Of a DNA stretch of 64,000 bases, positions 1-11,124 are shown in pieces. The stretch lies in assembly GCA_032717465.1 (NCBI GenBank), contig CM064690.1:25229653-25293652 (forward strand), given 5' to 3'. Below the pieces are notes generated by a model. The model searched no databases. It had not been told where the DNA came from and saw nothing but the letters and a program-made list of their open reading frames with translations. How positions within the stretch are numbered: the first letter of the stretch is position 1; each line of letters opens with the position of its first letter. The position numbers were made by a program, and so were the translations under genes. The DNA is from Coenobita brevimanus. Lineage: Eukaryota > Arthropoda > Malacostraca > Decapoda > Coenobitidae.

Positions 1-385
1 TGTAGGGACAAGTTGATGCCAGTGTGGCAGTGCAGAGCATGTGTGTGTGTATACAGCAACCTTTTAGTGGTATGGAAGTGCTGGAGCACTCATTATGTGT
101 ATGGTGCTGTGTGGGGAAAAAGATTGTGGGATACGTTACTATACTGTAACAATCCAATTTATGATTGGGTTATGTCAGGGAACAACTGATTGCATACAGA
201 TTTACTTTAAATCAGTGTCGACTTAACTTGGGTTAAATGGGGATATGTGGGGGGTCAAGGGCCATGTAACCTAGTCTTAAAAAAAAAAAAAAAAAAAGGT
301 GATACTGTGTCTCCATGCATGTGATTTGAGGATCAAATGGATATCAGCCTATACAGGGAATTATTATTACTATTACTGAAGTGAA
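1..385. other. No gene seen; non-coding flank
   Basis: No coding frame or recognisable repeat stands out here. It contains a short A-tract at 279-297 and a TTA/TTATTAC-rich stretch near 360-375. If the Pcf11 transcript starts upstream of the window, this is intron. Confidence 0.5.
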
Positions 386-760
386 TGGTGGTAGATGGTA
401 GTGACCATCATCCGCTCACTTGATGTAGTGCTGCTTACTTCTTCCTTCACCTTTCTCATTTTTTTTTTTCTATGTATTCCCTACCCTCTTACTGTTTCTC
501 CTATCTTTTCTGTCACTTTTCATTACCCATTTTTCATTTTTCCAGGTGGCTTTACATTGAGTGACAAGCTTTATGGTTTCCTGTAAGCCAGGAAACCATT
601 TACAGCGCTGGGTGCATACCATACAACCTACCCATATGTGTTCTATACGTAACAACAAGTAGGTTGGCGGAGGGTTAGTGACCCTGCCCGTAAAACAGTT
701 AACTCAGAGACAAATGGCCACCCCATACGGGATTGTGGCATCTGGCTATACATGTAAATA
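386..760 (+). repeat. SINE-like repeat, shared 5' module with RTE-tailed 3' module (type C)
   Basis: The head (GGTGGTAGATGGTAGTGACC) and the pyrimidine-rich stretch, then the inverted motif around GGTTTCCTG...CAGGAAACC at 573-600, are the same 5' module found in about a dozen copies across the window. From about 625 it differs from most copies. Its last part (708-760: GGCCACCCCATACGGGATTG, then GGCATCTGGC and an ATAGATAGATAG tail) matches the 3' end of the RTE-like LINE at 54120-54170. I infer a SINE that borrowed a LINE tail. The minus-strand copy at 39838-40183 has the same layout. Confidence 0.6.
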
Positions 761-1283
761 GATAGATAGACTGAAATGAATGAACGAATGTATTTTACTG
801 AGTTCATTTCATGCAGAAAGAAACATTGTGTTTATACACAGGATCAACATGCAAGGATTCGTTTTACATCATCATCACCCATATTCTTCAGAAAAATTGT
901 AGTAGCCCATATTTACACAAAAATTTCATCCCACTGGTGCCTTTAATTTGTCGCAAAAATCATTTAAGCGATTTTTTAAATCATTAACCCAAAACTGGGT
1001 ATAAGTTTTCATTGTTATAGTGATCGATTGCATACCAGATAATTGTAACCAGGTCATGACTGTATATTTGTTGATGAGAATTGACAGAAGAAGATACGCC
1101 ATATTTCATGGTGTGTGTGATAGGGAAGTCTTGGTTACCTGGACAGAAGTTTTTCAGATTTGTTTTAGTGTATGAAAGCTTGACCGATAATTAAAATGCC
1201 ATGTTAGAGAAGACTGTGTCGGTACTGATTCAGGGAACATGTACGGGTAACTATAGGGAAAAATAACATGAACCTGAATGGAA

Positions 1284-1459
1284 GTTTCAGACTAGGTTTG
1301 CTGACAACCTTTGGTACACTTTAAGACTTAATGGCTGATAAAAAAGTGTGCAGTAAAATCTACACAGAATTCTTTCAGAATTGGTTTGCTGACAACCTTT
1401 GGTACACTTTAAGACTTAATGGCTGATAAAGAAGTGTGCAGTAAAATCTACACACCTTA
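1284..1459. repeat. Tandem duplication, 88-bp unit, two copies
   Basis: The segment containing GGTTTGCTGACAACCTTTGG and ACTTAATGGCTGATAAA occurs at about 1295-1367 and again 88 bases later, nearly identical (one AAA/AGA difference). No coding content is visible. It is probably a recent replication-slippage product in non-coding DNA. Confidence 0.85.
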
Positions 1460-2358
1460 GTAATTTGCAACCAATAGTGGCAGATGGATGAGGGAGTTGT
1501 AGTAAGTGTAGAAAGGGAGAGGTTTTCATGGGCAGTAGAAATTTATGAATGAAAGTAGAGAGAACATGGTAATTGCTAGCATTAATATTTGGTAGTGCAG
1601 GATGCAAGAGGGCTCAGCTTGCAAGTAAAGAAATCAGATCAATGTCAAAATGATGCTATGCTTCTTTGTAAGGAACCCCTTCGCTGGGTTCGGCCTTAAT
1701 ACTGCTGATAGATTTAAATGTCGTTAAAGCTTAACCTGGTGTCAGATCAAGTAATTATTTCCCAGCAGGTGCTGGCCTGTAATTGTTGGGAAGAGAAAGC
1801 AAAAATACTGTATATAGTAAGGCTTGTAATAATATCTGAATTTCAACTTGCCCTTTTACTCTGTAGTTGTGGCTAAGTTCCCTACCATAGTAAGATAAAT
1901 AACGTGAGCCCTTTGCTTTTTTGGATTATTGTAGCTAAGTTTATCAGACATTTCTCAAGTATGATGTCACTTCCAGAGTCTAATGGGTATTCAATGTACT
2001 GACTACAGTGGAGTAATATGCATTTATGTTGTTCCCAGTTGAACTTGCAAGCCAGTTCAGTACTGTAACAACCAGTGTATGGGATCACTGTATGTAAGGT
2101 TGGACAAAAGTTTGCTGATAACAAGCAGAGGGTGTTGCCTTGTATAATTTACTTCAGTCTGACAGTTAGTTTGTGCAGTTTCAGGTTATGCTTTTGTTAT
2201 GCATTAGCATGCCTGTATTGCAACAGATTTGTACCCAGTATTCAAAATTACAAAGTAAGAATATGGAGAGATCAGGAATTAGAGAATGGAAATTTAGGAT
2301 GATGGGAGGCTAGAATAGGAAGAATACTATTCTACATAGCATTATCGCGACAGGAATA
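1460..2358. other. No gene seen
   Basis: AT-rich unique-looking DNA. Short frames here lack codon bias, domain motifs or splice signals that fit a neighbour. I see nothing to annotate. Confidence 0.5.
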
Positions 2359-3119
2359 CTGTGTAGTAGCAACTTTGAGCTAGCTAACACTAGGTACATC
2401 ACGCCATGTCACCTAGTCATCGAGGTACACCCGCTTGAGTGAATGTGTGGTTAGTTCTCTTGGCAATTTGTTGCAAGTTGAACAATGAAGGATCTTGAAG
2501 AGCAATGTGTTTGCATGAAATTTTGTTTCTTGGAAAAGCTTTTACATGGGTGTATGGCTACAGTATCAAAACAAAAAGGCAGTTTTCTCCTTGGGTTGGA
2601 GTATCATCATCGTGACCCTCTCAAAAAAGCACATCAGAGTTGCTCAAATGTGAAGGTGATGTTAATTGTCTTTTTTTATTGGAAGGACATTGTTCTCCGT
2701 GAGTTTGTTCCACGTGGTCAGACAGTCAGTAAAGAATTTTACTTGGATGTCCTGAAGCATTTGAGGGAGGCAATGCAAAGGAAGAAGGCCTGAAGCGCAG
2801 ACAAACAAAACCTGGATTCTGCCCCATGATATTGCACCTGCTCACGCATCACTTGTTACCCATGACATTTTGGTGAAGCATGGTATGACTGTCATTCCCC
2901 AGCCACCATACTTTCCGAATTTGGCCCCTAAGGACTTTTCTGTTTTTTTGTCAAAGCTGAAGTCCACCCTGAAACGTTGCTGATATCAGATGATAAAAGA
3001 GAAGGAAGAAAATTCTCCAAGTGCACTAAACACATGTTCACTCAAGCACGTGTACCTCGATGACTATGACGAGCGATGTGGCTAGTGTTAGATTAAAGCT
3101 GAAAGTCACCACTACACAG
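2359..3119 (+). mobile_element. Decayed mariner-type transposon with long terminal inverted repeats
   Basis: Imperfect inverted repeats of about 80 bp bound it: 2359-2442 and 3039-3119, sharing AACACTAG...TAGTCATCGAGGTACAC. The interior translates to mariner transposase pieces: a start at 2485 (residues like the N-terminus of mariner transposases), then after an internal deletion VPRGQTVSKEFYLDVLKHLR (2704-2763), then stop-ridden frames with the triad region near 2815-2960 (CCCATGATATTGCACCTGCT corresponds to the usual H-D-N-A-P-A region) and a C-terminal piece to 3000. It is too short for the normal ~345-residue enzyme and contains stops, so it is dead. A second 3' end of this family is at 55240-56345. 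Confidence 0.75.
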
Positions 3120-3237
3120 CACTGCCATTGTGATCAAGTTACGCCAGCTAGTTGTTGCACTATTTGAAAATAGTCTGTATTACTTTGATATTGCATGTTT
3201 TACCTGATTTGCATTTAGTAAAATTAGAAATTAAATT

Positions 3238-3715
3238 AGGGATCCTTGTATGCAGCATGTGTTAGTGGTATAATGTTGTATGGTAATAAGACTCGGGCAG
3301 TAGAGGAAGAGAATATTTGCAGGTTCAAACATACAGAAATTACCATGGTTAGATGGATTTGTAATGTTTCTTTGAATGTAAGGCCTGGTGGGGGGGGGGT
3401 TGGAGATTGCAGTTGAAAAGTTGAGAGAAAGGATGTAACTTGAATGTATTGGAGTTGTGATAAGGAGAGGTAGATTGAGAAGATTTGGGCCTGTTGAGAG
3501 GATGGAAAATGACAGTTGCGTGTGGAATGTGAAAGGTGTGAACATCAAACGTAGGGTTGTGAGAGACAAAGACTTGGAGTGAGGTCATAGAGCATGACTT
3601 CGGGGATAAGAGGATGAATAGGGAGGCTGCCAGAAATCAAGCAGCATGGAGAGCTGCCGTTAGGTGACCAAGGTCGACGCGTGCAAGCATGTTGGAGCCT
3701 TTATAAACAGTACAA
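3238..3715 (+). mobile_element. 3' end of a non-LTR retrotransposon (RTE-like family 2)
   Basis: The sequence runs parallel to 59790-60257: both read 'CCTTGTATGCAGCATGTGTTA' style starts, a GRLRRFG/GRLRWFGHVER-like stretch, and end with GCATGGAGAGCTGCC, GTGACCAAGG and CAAGCATGTTGGAG. In the better copy this region translates to the C-terminal tail that follows the reverse transcriptase in many RTE-like elements. This copy carries frame breaks and a run of ten Gs near 3391-3400, so it is a 5'-truncated, non-coding relic. Confidence 0.75.
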
Positions 3716-3738
3716 TATATATAATATAAAAATAATAT

Positions 3739-3945
3739 CCCCTACCCTCTCCCCACCCCCCCCCACCCCCCCACCCCACCCCCACCCCCCCAAAAAAAAA
3801 AAAAAACATAATAAAGATAACCATGAGCCTTAAAAATAGAGTAGATTGGTAAACAAAAAAAAAATAAATAAATCCAACTGTGAGCCAGAGAGAGAGAGGG
3901 GGAGAGGGATTAGGTTGGTTAAAAAAAAAAAAAAAAAAAAAAAAA
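3739..3945. repeat. Low-complexity C-rich, A-rich and GA-rich tracts
   Basis: A C-rich block (3740-3790) is followed by A-runs near 3791-3805, 3857-3870 and 3920-3945, with a GAGAGA stretch at 3886-3905. No coding content. Confidence 0.8.
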
Positions 3946-4364
3946 TGAAGCCTTGAGTGTCAAACCTTTTTCCTGTGCCTACTCAGGGTTCAGTAAAATT
4001 AGACAGGTTCATTTGGCTGTGTTTTAGGAGGTGTGAATGAAAACTGTAAAAGAACAGAGGTACAGCAGTGAAGGGGTTATGGAAGTACAATATGATGGCG
4101 TGGCAACATTTGAAATTAAGATGAGAGAGTGAAATGGATGAATTAAAAAATGTAGCATGTATTAGGTCAGGTATGAGCACTTGTGGACATTGTAAAGAAG
4201 GACTGACCTGTTGAATGATAGGAATGAAGTCTTATGAATGTATCAACTCAAGATGTATGTGTGTTAAGTCTGCAGTGGAGATAGTGGATTAGTACATGTA
4301 CACCTTGTTGTGACAGAGACACAGAATGGAAAGAGAGGTTTGGGGGCATGCTTGGTTGTTTTTG

Positions 4365-4835
4365 TTGTAGTTGACCAACCCTAGTCTGTCTGACTGAGAA
4401 GACCCATCAACTACATCCAAGCAACTGCCCATGCAGGTTGTGCCATGCAGTGAACAAATGTTCCCCTGTGGTTGACAGCACTCAGCAACAACAAGGTGTA
4501 GGGAAAAGTGTGGAGGTTAGGTTCCTGGTTGGATGTAACATTTGCATCATTCCACACAGTTGGCAAGGACACCATAGCAGGCTCCACATCACCCCATTAT
4601 CTGGTTATATGATTACCACCTGGTGTTGTTAGTGGTTTCGTGGGTTGCAGGAAACCATTAGGCTTGTCACTTGGTTCTGAGCTGCTTGAAGTGGAGGAAG
4701 AGCAATAAAAAGTTAAAAGAAGACAAGGGAGAAATAGGAAGAGAGGAGATCAGAGAGGGAGAATGATAAAATTTGATGGATGATGTAGGCAGCACTAATC
4801 TAGTGAGTGGATGATGGTTGCCACCTACTACCACC
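4365..4835 (-). repeat. SINE-like repeat, shared 5' module with 3' module B
   Basis: Read on the minus strand it begins near 4835 with the shared head (GGTGGTAGTAGGTGGCAACC) and the paired GGTTTC...GAAACC motif near 4634-4655. Beyond that it carries a different 3' half (4365-4610), which is also present at 50600-50850. It contains no LINE coding sequence that I can see. Confidence 0.65.
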
Positions 4836-5063
4836 TGTAACGTGCTTGGTAAAATACCCTGTAGTTCAACACATGCCAAAGATATTTTGTTTACTCTCAA
4901 AGTTGCCCTTAGAAAGTGCAATAAGTTCATCTATTTTACTTCTTTGTATATACCTTTTTTTCTAGTAATTTCACGTTCATTTACAGAAAAGTTCCTGTTA
5001 CAGTTCCATTACTACCTATAAAACTGATTTACCAGTTGCCCGTATTTTACAGTACCAGTTGTA

Positions 5064-5837
5064 CGAGGTACTATCCAAAACTTTCCTGACTGATGCTATA
5101 TAAAACTGAACTCACCGTAGCTCCTACTGGCCATCATCACCCTCAAAGTAGTTCCCTTGCGCTTTGATATGCCGGTCCCAGCATTTCCGCCATTGCTAGA
5201 ACGCTCCCTGGAAGTTCTTTTCGACGATTGTCGAGCACTGTCTGCTGTTCTTCTGGACATCCTCATTGGTATCAAAATGACGCCTTTTCAGCTTAATCTT
5301 CATTTTTGGGAACAGAAAGAAGTCACAGGGAGGCCTGGGCAAGAAAGTTTCATCTTCTGAGGCACGCCCAAGAAGCTCAGTGCAGACGTTGACATGTTGC
5401 TGCATTTGGTCAGCCATCAGAAGCCTTAGGACTAATTTGGCTGCGATGTGTTGCATGCCCAGGTCTTCAGTGAGGATCTTCCGACATGTCCTGTAACCAA
5501 TTCCCTCATCCTCACAAACATTGTGAATGCTCCAGTGTCGATCCTTATGGATAAGCTGCTGAATTTTTGCAACATTCTGAGGAGTTTTCCTGGTTGAGGG
5601 CCCCCCTGTGTGGTTGTCATCATGAACCAGTGTTCGACCGGCCTTGAACCACACATGCTGCTGCAACACCTTTGTCTGACCAAGAGATTGCTCACCAGAC
5701 ACTTGTTGAATCATTGCCAGGGTCTCTGTTGTATTTTTCCTGAGATTCGCACAAAATTTGATGCAAAGTCGCTGTTTCTTTTTTATATTCATCTCGAAAA
5801 TAGCCTGATGACATGTGTACAGCAGCAAACAAATGAA
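5064..5837 (-). mobile_element. Decayed mariner-type transposon, internally deleted
   Basis: On the minus strand, a 242-codon open frame (5924-5196) contains mariner transposase signatures: the helix-turn-helix N-terminal part 'LCIKFCANLRKNTTETLAM' near 5795-5739, GGPSTRKTPQNV near 5612-5577, and PPCDFFLFPKMKIKLKRRHF near 5330-5270. The catalytic middle between residues ELLGRASEDE and FLPRPP is missing, so the first and second catalytic aspartates are gone. The frame is therefore a pseudogene that stayed open after the deletion. The 3' end of the element is near ACGAGGTACTATCC at 5064. Confidence 0.75.
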
Positions 5838-6102
5838 TATTTGGGCATCATACAGCCCTCCTGAGTAATCAGAAGAGGCTGGATGACTCTGTCTCTGATG
5901 CCTGTCCAGGATGGAAAACAGCACCCCATACTATTAAACACATTATGGAAGACTGCATTCCACACAGTCACCTGCATCAACAACACAACATACACTCCTT
6001 GAGAGCTCTGTGGGAAAGCCCGGTCTTGGCCGTGGCCCTCCTTAGGGACTTTGGACTGTTCGGCCAGACTGCTTAGGGAACAACTATTACTACTACTACA
6101 AA
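5838..6102 (+). mobile_element. 3' end of LINE family 1 with (ACT)n-like tail
   Basis: GGCTGGATGACTCTGTCTCTGATGCCTGTCCAGGATGG is nearly identical to 14332-14370, the 3' end of the LINE at 8148-14404, and its last 140 bp match 15803-15957. It ends in ATTACTACTACTAC. Heavily 5'-truncated and non-coding; it abuts the mariner remnant just upstream. Confidence 0.75.
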
Positions 6103-6785
6103 TGAATGTCATTAATCCCCACTTCCGCCTAGCTCTGCACCGCATGGCATTCTGACTCACAATGCATGTTAGTAATGTCACCTAGAGGTGCATCACACTA
6201 ATACAACCCATTTAGGTTTTGCAATCCCAATGTGAAAAAACTTTGGATAGCTCCTCACATGAAGAAGTTGTTATATTTTGGAACACATCCTTGACTACAA
6301 GGGTTGCATATAGCTGTATGATGAAGTTTGTATAGCTTGCAGCCTATATGGTACGGAAGGTGCAAATGTAACATAATATTTTTAGTAACATTTAGCTGGC
6401 CACCTTCTGAGTGTTATTGGAACAGTTCATCCATAATACCAGTGTCATCGTGATGCCTCTCTTCTCAGTAACTCCTCTGCTGCTTGGCATCTTGTGCACG
6501 CTGCTTCCTTTGATTTTTGTGGTTGATTGTATAATTCATAACACAGCCACTCCTGTGAGCGGCAGCCAGCTGACGCAAGAGACGCAGCTAAACCTACCTG
6601 TATTGTAGAGATTGGGACAAAATCTTAGCAACTGATTATCCCCAACATTAGTTGTAAAAACCTTCAGGGGAATGGGAACAGTTTTGTGTGGATTGTGTGA
6701 CTGCTGGAACAGTTGATATGATACTGTTGTTTTTTTTATTCATGAAAATCCTTGCTGTGTCATTTACTACTATAATTTTACAACA
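6103..6785. other. No gene seen
   Basis: Unremarkable AT-rich DNA with a T-run at 6729-6737. I see no repeat copy or coding frame that I can support. Confidence 0.5.
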
Positions 6786-6994
6786 ATGTGGGTGATAATA
6801 TCAAAACACTACAGTTTGTGGGTAGGTGGGTGGGGGGGGAAGGTATTAATATCAGAGGATTATATATGTTTTGTGTGTGAAGGGGGGGGGGTCTGTGGGT
6901 GTGGGTGTGGATGTGAGTGATAATATCAGAGCACTATAAATTAGGAATATTTGTGTGTGTGTGTTGATGTGGGTGATAATATCAAAGCACTATA

Positions 6995-7049
<55 letters not shown>

Positions 7050-7237
7050 TGTCTGTCTGTCTGTCTGTCTGTGATAATATCATAGCACTAATTTGTGTGT
7101 GTGTGTGATAATATCAAAGCACTATAATTTGTGTGCATGTGTGTGTGTGTGTGTGTGTGATAATGTCAGAGCACTATAATTTGTGTGTGTGTGTGTGTAT
7201 GTGTGTGTGTGTGTATGATAATGTCAGAGCACTATAA

Positions 7238-7288
<51 letters not shown>

Positions 7289-7430
7289 TATTGTCAGAGC
7301 ACTATGATTTGTGTGTGTGTGTATGTGATAATGTGAGAGCACTATAATTTGTGTGTGTGTGTGTGTGTGTGTGTGATAATGTCAGAGCACTATAATTTGT
7401 GTGTGTGTGTGTGTGTGTATGATATTAATC
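6786..7430 (+). repeat. GT-rich minisatellite with a fixed core
   Basis: A core resembling GATAATGTCAGAGCACTATA followed by ATTTGTGTG recurs about ten times (core near 6797, 6918, 6977, 7075, 7110, 7163, 7219, 7289, 7329, 7379), each separated by a (GT)n run of varying length. One interval holds (TGTC)n at 7048-7071. It lies just upstream of the candidate microexon at 7517. Confidence 0.85.
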
Positions 7431-7516
7431 ATAGGCACCATTCTTGTGTTTTTATGTGTAATGTTGTGTGTTGCACTCAATCACCAACTGTGTGTTTTGC
7501 ACCTTACGTATTGCAG

Positions 7517-7546
7517 GGTCCAGCCAGACTCTCATCCAGGGCTCGG
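7517..7546 (+). CDS. Candidate 30-nt microexon, possibly Pcf11
   Basis: A pyrimidine-containing acceptor (CACCTTACGTATTGCAG) precedes 30 bases, followed by a strong donor (GCTCGG/GTGAGTTC). In the phase needed to join directly to the Pcf11 exon at 30725 it is open (reading V-Q-P-D-S-H-P-G-L, with the last GG completing a Gly codon). It is also open in frame 0 (G-P-A-R-L-S-S-R-A-R). A 30-nt exon keeps phase whether included or skipped. There is no homology evidence that I can recall, and matching splice sites this close occur by chance, so this is a candidate only. Confidence 0.3.
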
Positions 7547-8147
7547 GTGAGTTCTTGTTTGTTATTTTGGTGGCAGTTAGGGTGGTTTTGTAGTTGCTTA
7601 TATTTTTACACTGCAGCTGATAGCCACTCATGTCAAATTTTCCCACCAAAATTTTGAATTGTCAGCCTTAATATGCCGGAGCAGTTTCTTTTTCACCAAG
7701 TTTGTAAGGATAGAATTATAGTACAGTACAGGCATTAGTACTTTCAGACATGCTGATATTTAATCAGAATATATTAGAGGAGTTTTGCGGTAATAATTTG
7801 CCAAATTAGTACAGCAATTCAGATTATTGGTGGAAACAAGACGATAACAATTCATATACAGTAAGTGCTCCATAGGTTTGGTAAACAGCTGGTGATATTA
7901 ATCCATTTTCGTCATGTAGCCGACCGACTCATGATTACTTATAGTAATCCCTCAATTATCCATCATAATAGAGCCAAAGACATGCCTGGATAATGGCTCC
8001 ATTCAGATAATGGACTTTTCCCCTGGCCCTCCTTTGTATATAACCTAACTTTGAAAGCCAGTGTAAAAGACCACTATAGTACATCACACAACACTTGTTC
8101 ATTCATTCATCATCTAATCCAGTGTTACCCCATGAGGGGCACTGGAG
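7547..8147. other. No gene seen; possible end of a cut-and-paste MITE at 7945
   Basis: AGTAATCCCTCAATTATCC at 7941 resembles the inverted end TCTGGATAATAGAGGGATTG at 16628-16647, which suggests a shared small DNA transposon family, but I could not pair both ends here. The rest shows nothing recognisable. Confidence 0.35.
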
Positions 8148-11075
8148 TTGTTGCTGTTGTTTAATGCAACTCTGTCTGGTCAAGCAGACCAACAAACCAT
8201 AGCCAAGCGGATCTGGAGCGGTGACGTCCTTGCCATGGGTCCATCCCTCAGAGGCTGTCAAAGTGAAAGAGGAGGACAGCAAGGGGACCAAACCACCGCA
8301 AACCCCCCCGGCCCCCCACGGGATCTGAGAACCTGGGAGTGGCTCCGGTTACCCGGGCAAATACCACACCTCTCAACACAAACTCTTACAATAACCCTAA
8401 CCCTTTTTTGTACACCGAGAAATGACTCTCTGGTGGTCATTTCTCAAAGACTTCTTCTAGCCAGTGACATTTAGAACAATCCAGGACCCATCAGATACAC
8501 ATGTCCAGTATGCTCAGAGCCTATCACTTTGAGTCGACAGACAAAGGGTTCATTTCAGTGCAATTCCTGCAAGAACTGGACCCATTACATCTGCACAACA
8601 CTTACATCCAGAGAACATTACACAAACACCTGGACCTGCTCCTTTTGCTCATTCCCCCCTCCCACTAATCCCCCCCACCAGCCCCTCTCCTACTTCCTCC
8701 ACACCACCTCAGCCTAACCACCGATCCTTCCCACATCCAATCCCCCAACCCCTCCATTCCACTCCAGTCTAATTCACCCCAACCCTCATCTCTACCACAA
8801 CCCTCTCCTACCATCTCCCCTCCACCTACACCCCCACCTGCCCCACCATGCTGCAGCACCCAACACACATTGTATACACAATATACTGTAGACATACCTC
8901 AAATAAACATTGATGGTATAAACACCAAAAGACAAGAACTCACACAATTCATCAAACAACAAATCATACACATTGCCATCTTACAAGAAACAAAACTATT
9001 CAAAACACAAAATACACCTACATTTCATAATTTCACCACCATTAGACAAGACCAGACCGATGGCGGTGGCGTTGGACTCATCACCCTGGTACACGAATCC
9101 ATCAACTTTTCAGATAGTAGTGCACACACAAAATCACTTCTCCCCCCACATGACACCACAGCAATCAATTAAAATACACACTGGCAACAAATCACACATA
9201 ACAATCGCCTATAATTACATTGCCCCCCGACATCCCCCACAGTACCACACAAGTACTGTCCTCAGATACACCACATCACTAACATACCCAATATCATCCT
9301 GGGTGGTGAGTTCAGCGCCAAGGCATCAGCCTGGCATGTCAACAACCTTGACACAGACAGAGTGCTGGTACTACAGTCCCAAACAGATAATCTTTTCGTC
9401 CTCAGCAGTCTCCATCAGCATACTCATATCCCACACCAAGCCCAATTCCTCCCATCATCCCCAGACATGACCTTTTGCTCCCCAAACCTTGCCCCCACAA
9501 CATCCTGGAGAGTGGTCAGAATTCTTGGCTCTGACCACCTCCCAGTCTTTATCACTACCAAAACCAGAATCACCCCAGCTGGCCACAGACACACATTCAC
9601 TAATTATGAGAGAGCCAACTGGGAGGCCTTCACAACTGAAAGAGAACAACTCTTTGAAACATTAAACAGTACACCCATCACAAACATCAACACTGCTGTG
9701 CACACTTTCAATACAGTTATTCAAAACACAGACAAAATACACATCCCCAGAGCCAACAGAAAGAAAGACAACCCCAGCTTCACACCAGAAATTCAAGGCC
9801 TCATCAGTCAACACAACACACTACAACACTCCCCAACACACCATACACAAGACACCATACAACACGAAATCAACACACAAATAAACAATAAAATATCAGA
9901 ACAGCAAACACTAAATTGGAATACTTATCTCCAAACACATGATCACAAAACAAACACCAGCAAACTCTACAAACACTAAACAGCATCACATTTTCCAACA
10001 GCAACACTACACAATCACACGCTGCCATCACAACAACAGACATCATACCCTTAAACAAACAGCAAACGAATGCTCTCATCAACCACTTTTCACATGTCAG
10101 CCATCTAACTGTCATCGTGACAACCAACATGTCAATTCCCCACAGACCCAGAGTTCACACCTTTCACTTTCAGCTAGACGAAGCACATCATTAGCAGCCA
10201 TAAGCACTCATTTGTCAATGGGCCAGACTACATAAGCAACATACACCTTAAACACAGACCACAAGGCATACAAGCTCTGACCAACATACCAAACTACAGT
10301 ACCTACAGTACAGCTACTTTCACAACATAGTACCCAGCATCCGGAAGCATGGCACTATCATCACTATCCCCAAACCCAACAAAGACCCTATGTTGTCTTC
10401 CTCACTCCACTCCATCACACTCCTTTGCACCCCTACCAAAGTCACTGAATGACTGATATTACAACTAGTTACACCTCACATCCCTCTAGCCCCATCACAA
10501 CATGGTTTTCGGCTGCTACGCTTCACAAACACCCTTCTTACTGACCCTCCACAAAGAGTTTTTTATGACATCATTCAGCTAGGCCACCACACAGAACGCT
10601 TCTAGTCACTCGACATCACCAGTGCTATTGATGTCATCCCTCACCACAACCTCACAAACAAAATATTCAACACAAACATGCACAATAACACAAAAAGATG
10701 GCTGGCAAAATATTTAGCAGGCAGATGTGCACATGTAACATTTGGTGGTCAGTCAATGAAAGCCAGAAACTTCACAAACGGCGTCCCCCAAGGATCTGTT
10801 TTGTCCCGTACTCTCTTTAACCTATACATGCGTGACATACCCACACACTGCAAATACACATAACTTCCTGTGTGGATGGCATAACACTTACATGTACACA
10901 CCAAAACACAAACACAGTCGCACATATTCTCCAACCATACCTCAACACACTACACGAATGATTCACCACACACAGGCTCAAAATAGCCCCAGCCAAATCT
11001 ACAGTGATCCTTCTCACAAACTGGACAGCAGAACACAGTCACATTCAACACCTCACCATAAACAACACTCTCCTA

Positions 11076-11076
<1 letters not shown>
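8148..11076 (+). mobile_element. LINE family 1, 5' part (2A-like motif, zinc finger, endonuclease, partial RT)
   Basis: In order: a leader frame ending in a hydrophobic stretch and a 2A-like motif (8466-8489); a Cys-rich finger (CPVC near 8502, CNSCKNWTHYIC near 8561-8596, CSFC near 8638); a Pro-rich linker; an APE-type endonuclease start (INIDGINTKR, then LQETK, GGGVGL at 8900-9085); and a ruined reverse transcriptase recognisable by GVPQGSVLS...LFNLY at 10770-10830. There are frameshifts and stops throughout. Layout fits the CR1/jockey superfamily; the exact clade is not decidable by eye. It stops at (CA)n at 11077, where another LINE is inserted, and resumes at 13665. Confidence 0.75.
8466..8489 (+). 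other. Decayed 2A-like ribosome-skipping motif
   Basis: The codons read D-I-stop-N-N-P-G-P after a Leu-rich run (QRLLLAS). The family pattern is D-[VI]-E-x-N-P-G-P, so the stop (TAG) occupies the place of the Glu codon (GAG or GAA), one base away from GAG. Motifs of this kind separate the first product of several invertebrate non-LTR retrotransposons. The position, between a hydrophobic leader and a zinc finger, is the one expected. It cannot work in this copy. Confidence 0.6.

Positions 11077-11122
<46 letters not shown>
11077..11122. repeat. (CA)n microsatellite at the 5' edge of a nested LINE
   Basis: About 22 CA units separating LINE family 1 (left) from the inserted LINE family 2 (right). 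A matching tract lies at the other edge, 13624-13664. Confidence 0.95.

Positions 11123-11124
<2 letters not shown>

Noticed and set aside
2485..2793. 102-codon plus-strand frame as a small host gene
   Set aside because: It reads as mariner transposase text and lies between matching inverted repeats.
6841..7430. CRISPR-like spacing of repeats in the GT minisatellite
   Set aside because: The spacers are (GT)n of variable length, not unique sequence, in an animal genome. It is a minisatellite.
9455..9649. Minus-strand short frame and other frames within LINE family 1
   Set aside because: Shadow of the endonuclease frame on the plus strand with Gly/Ser-rich text of no known type.
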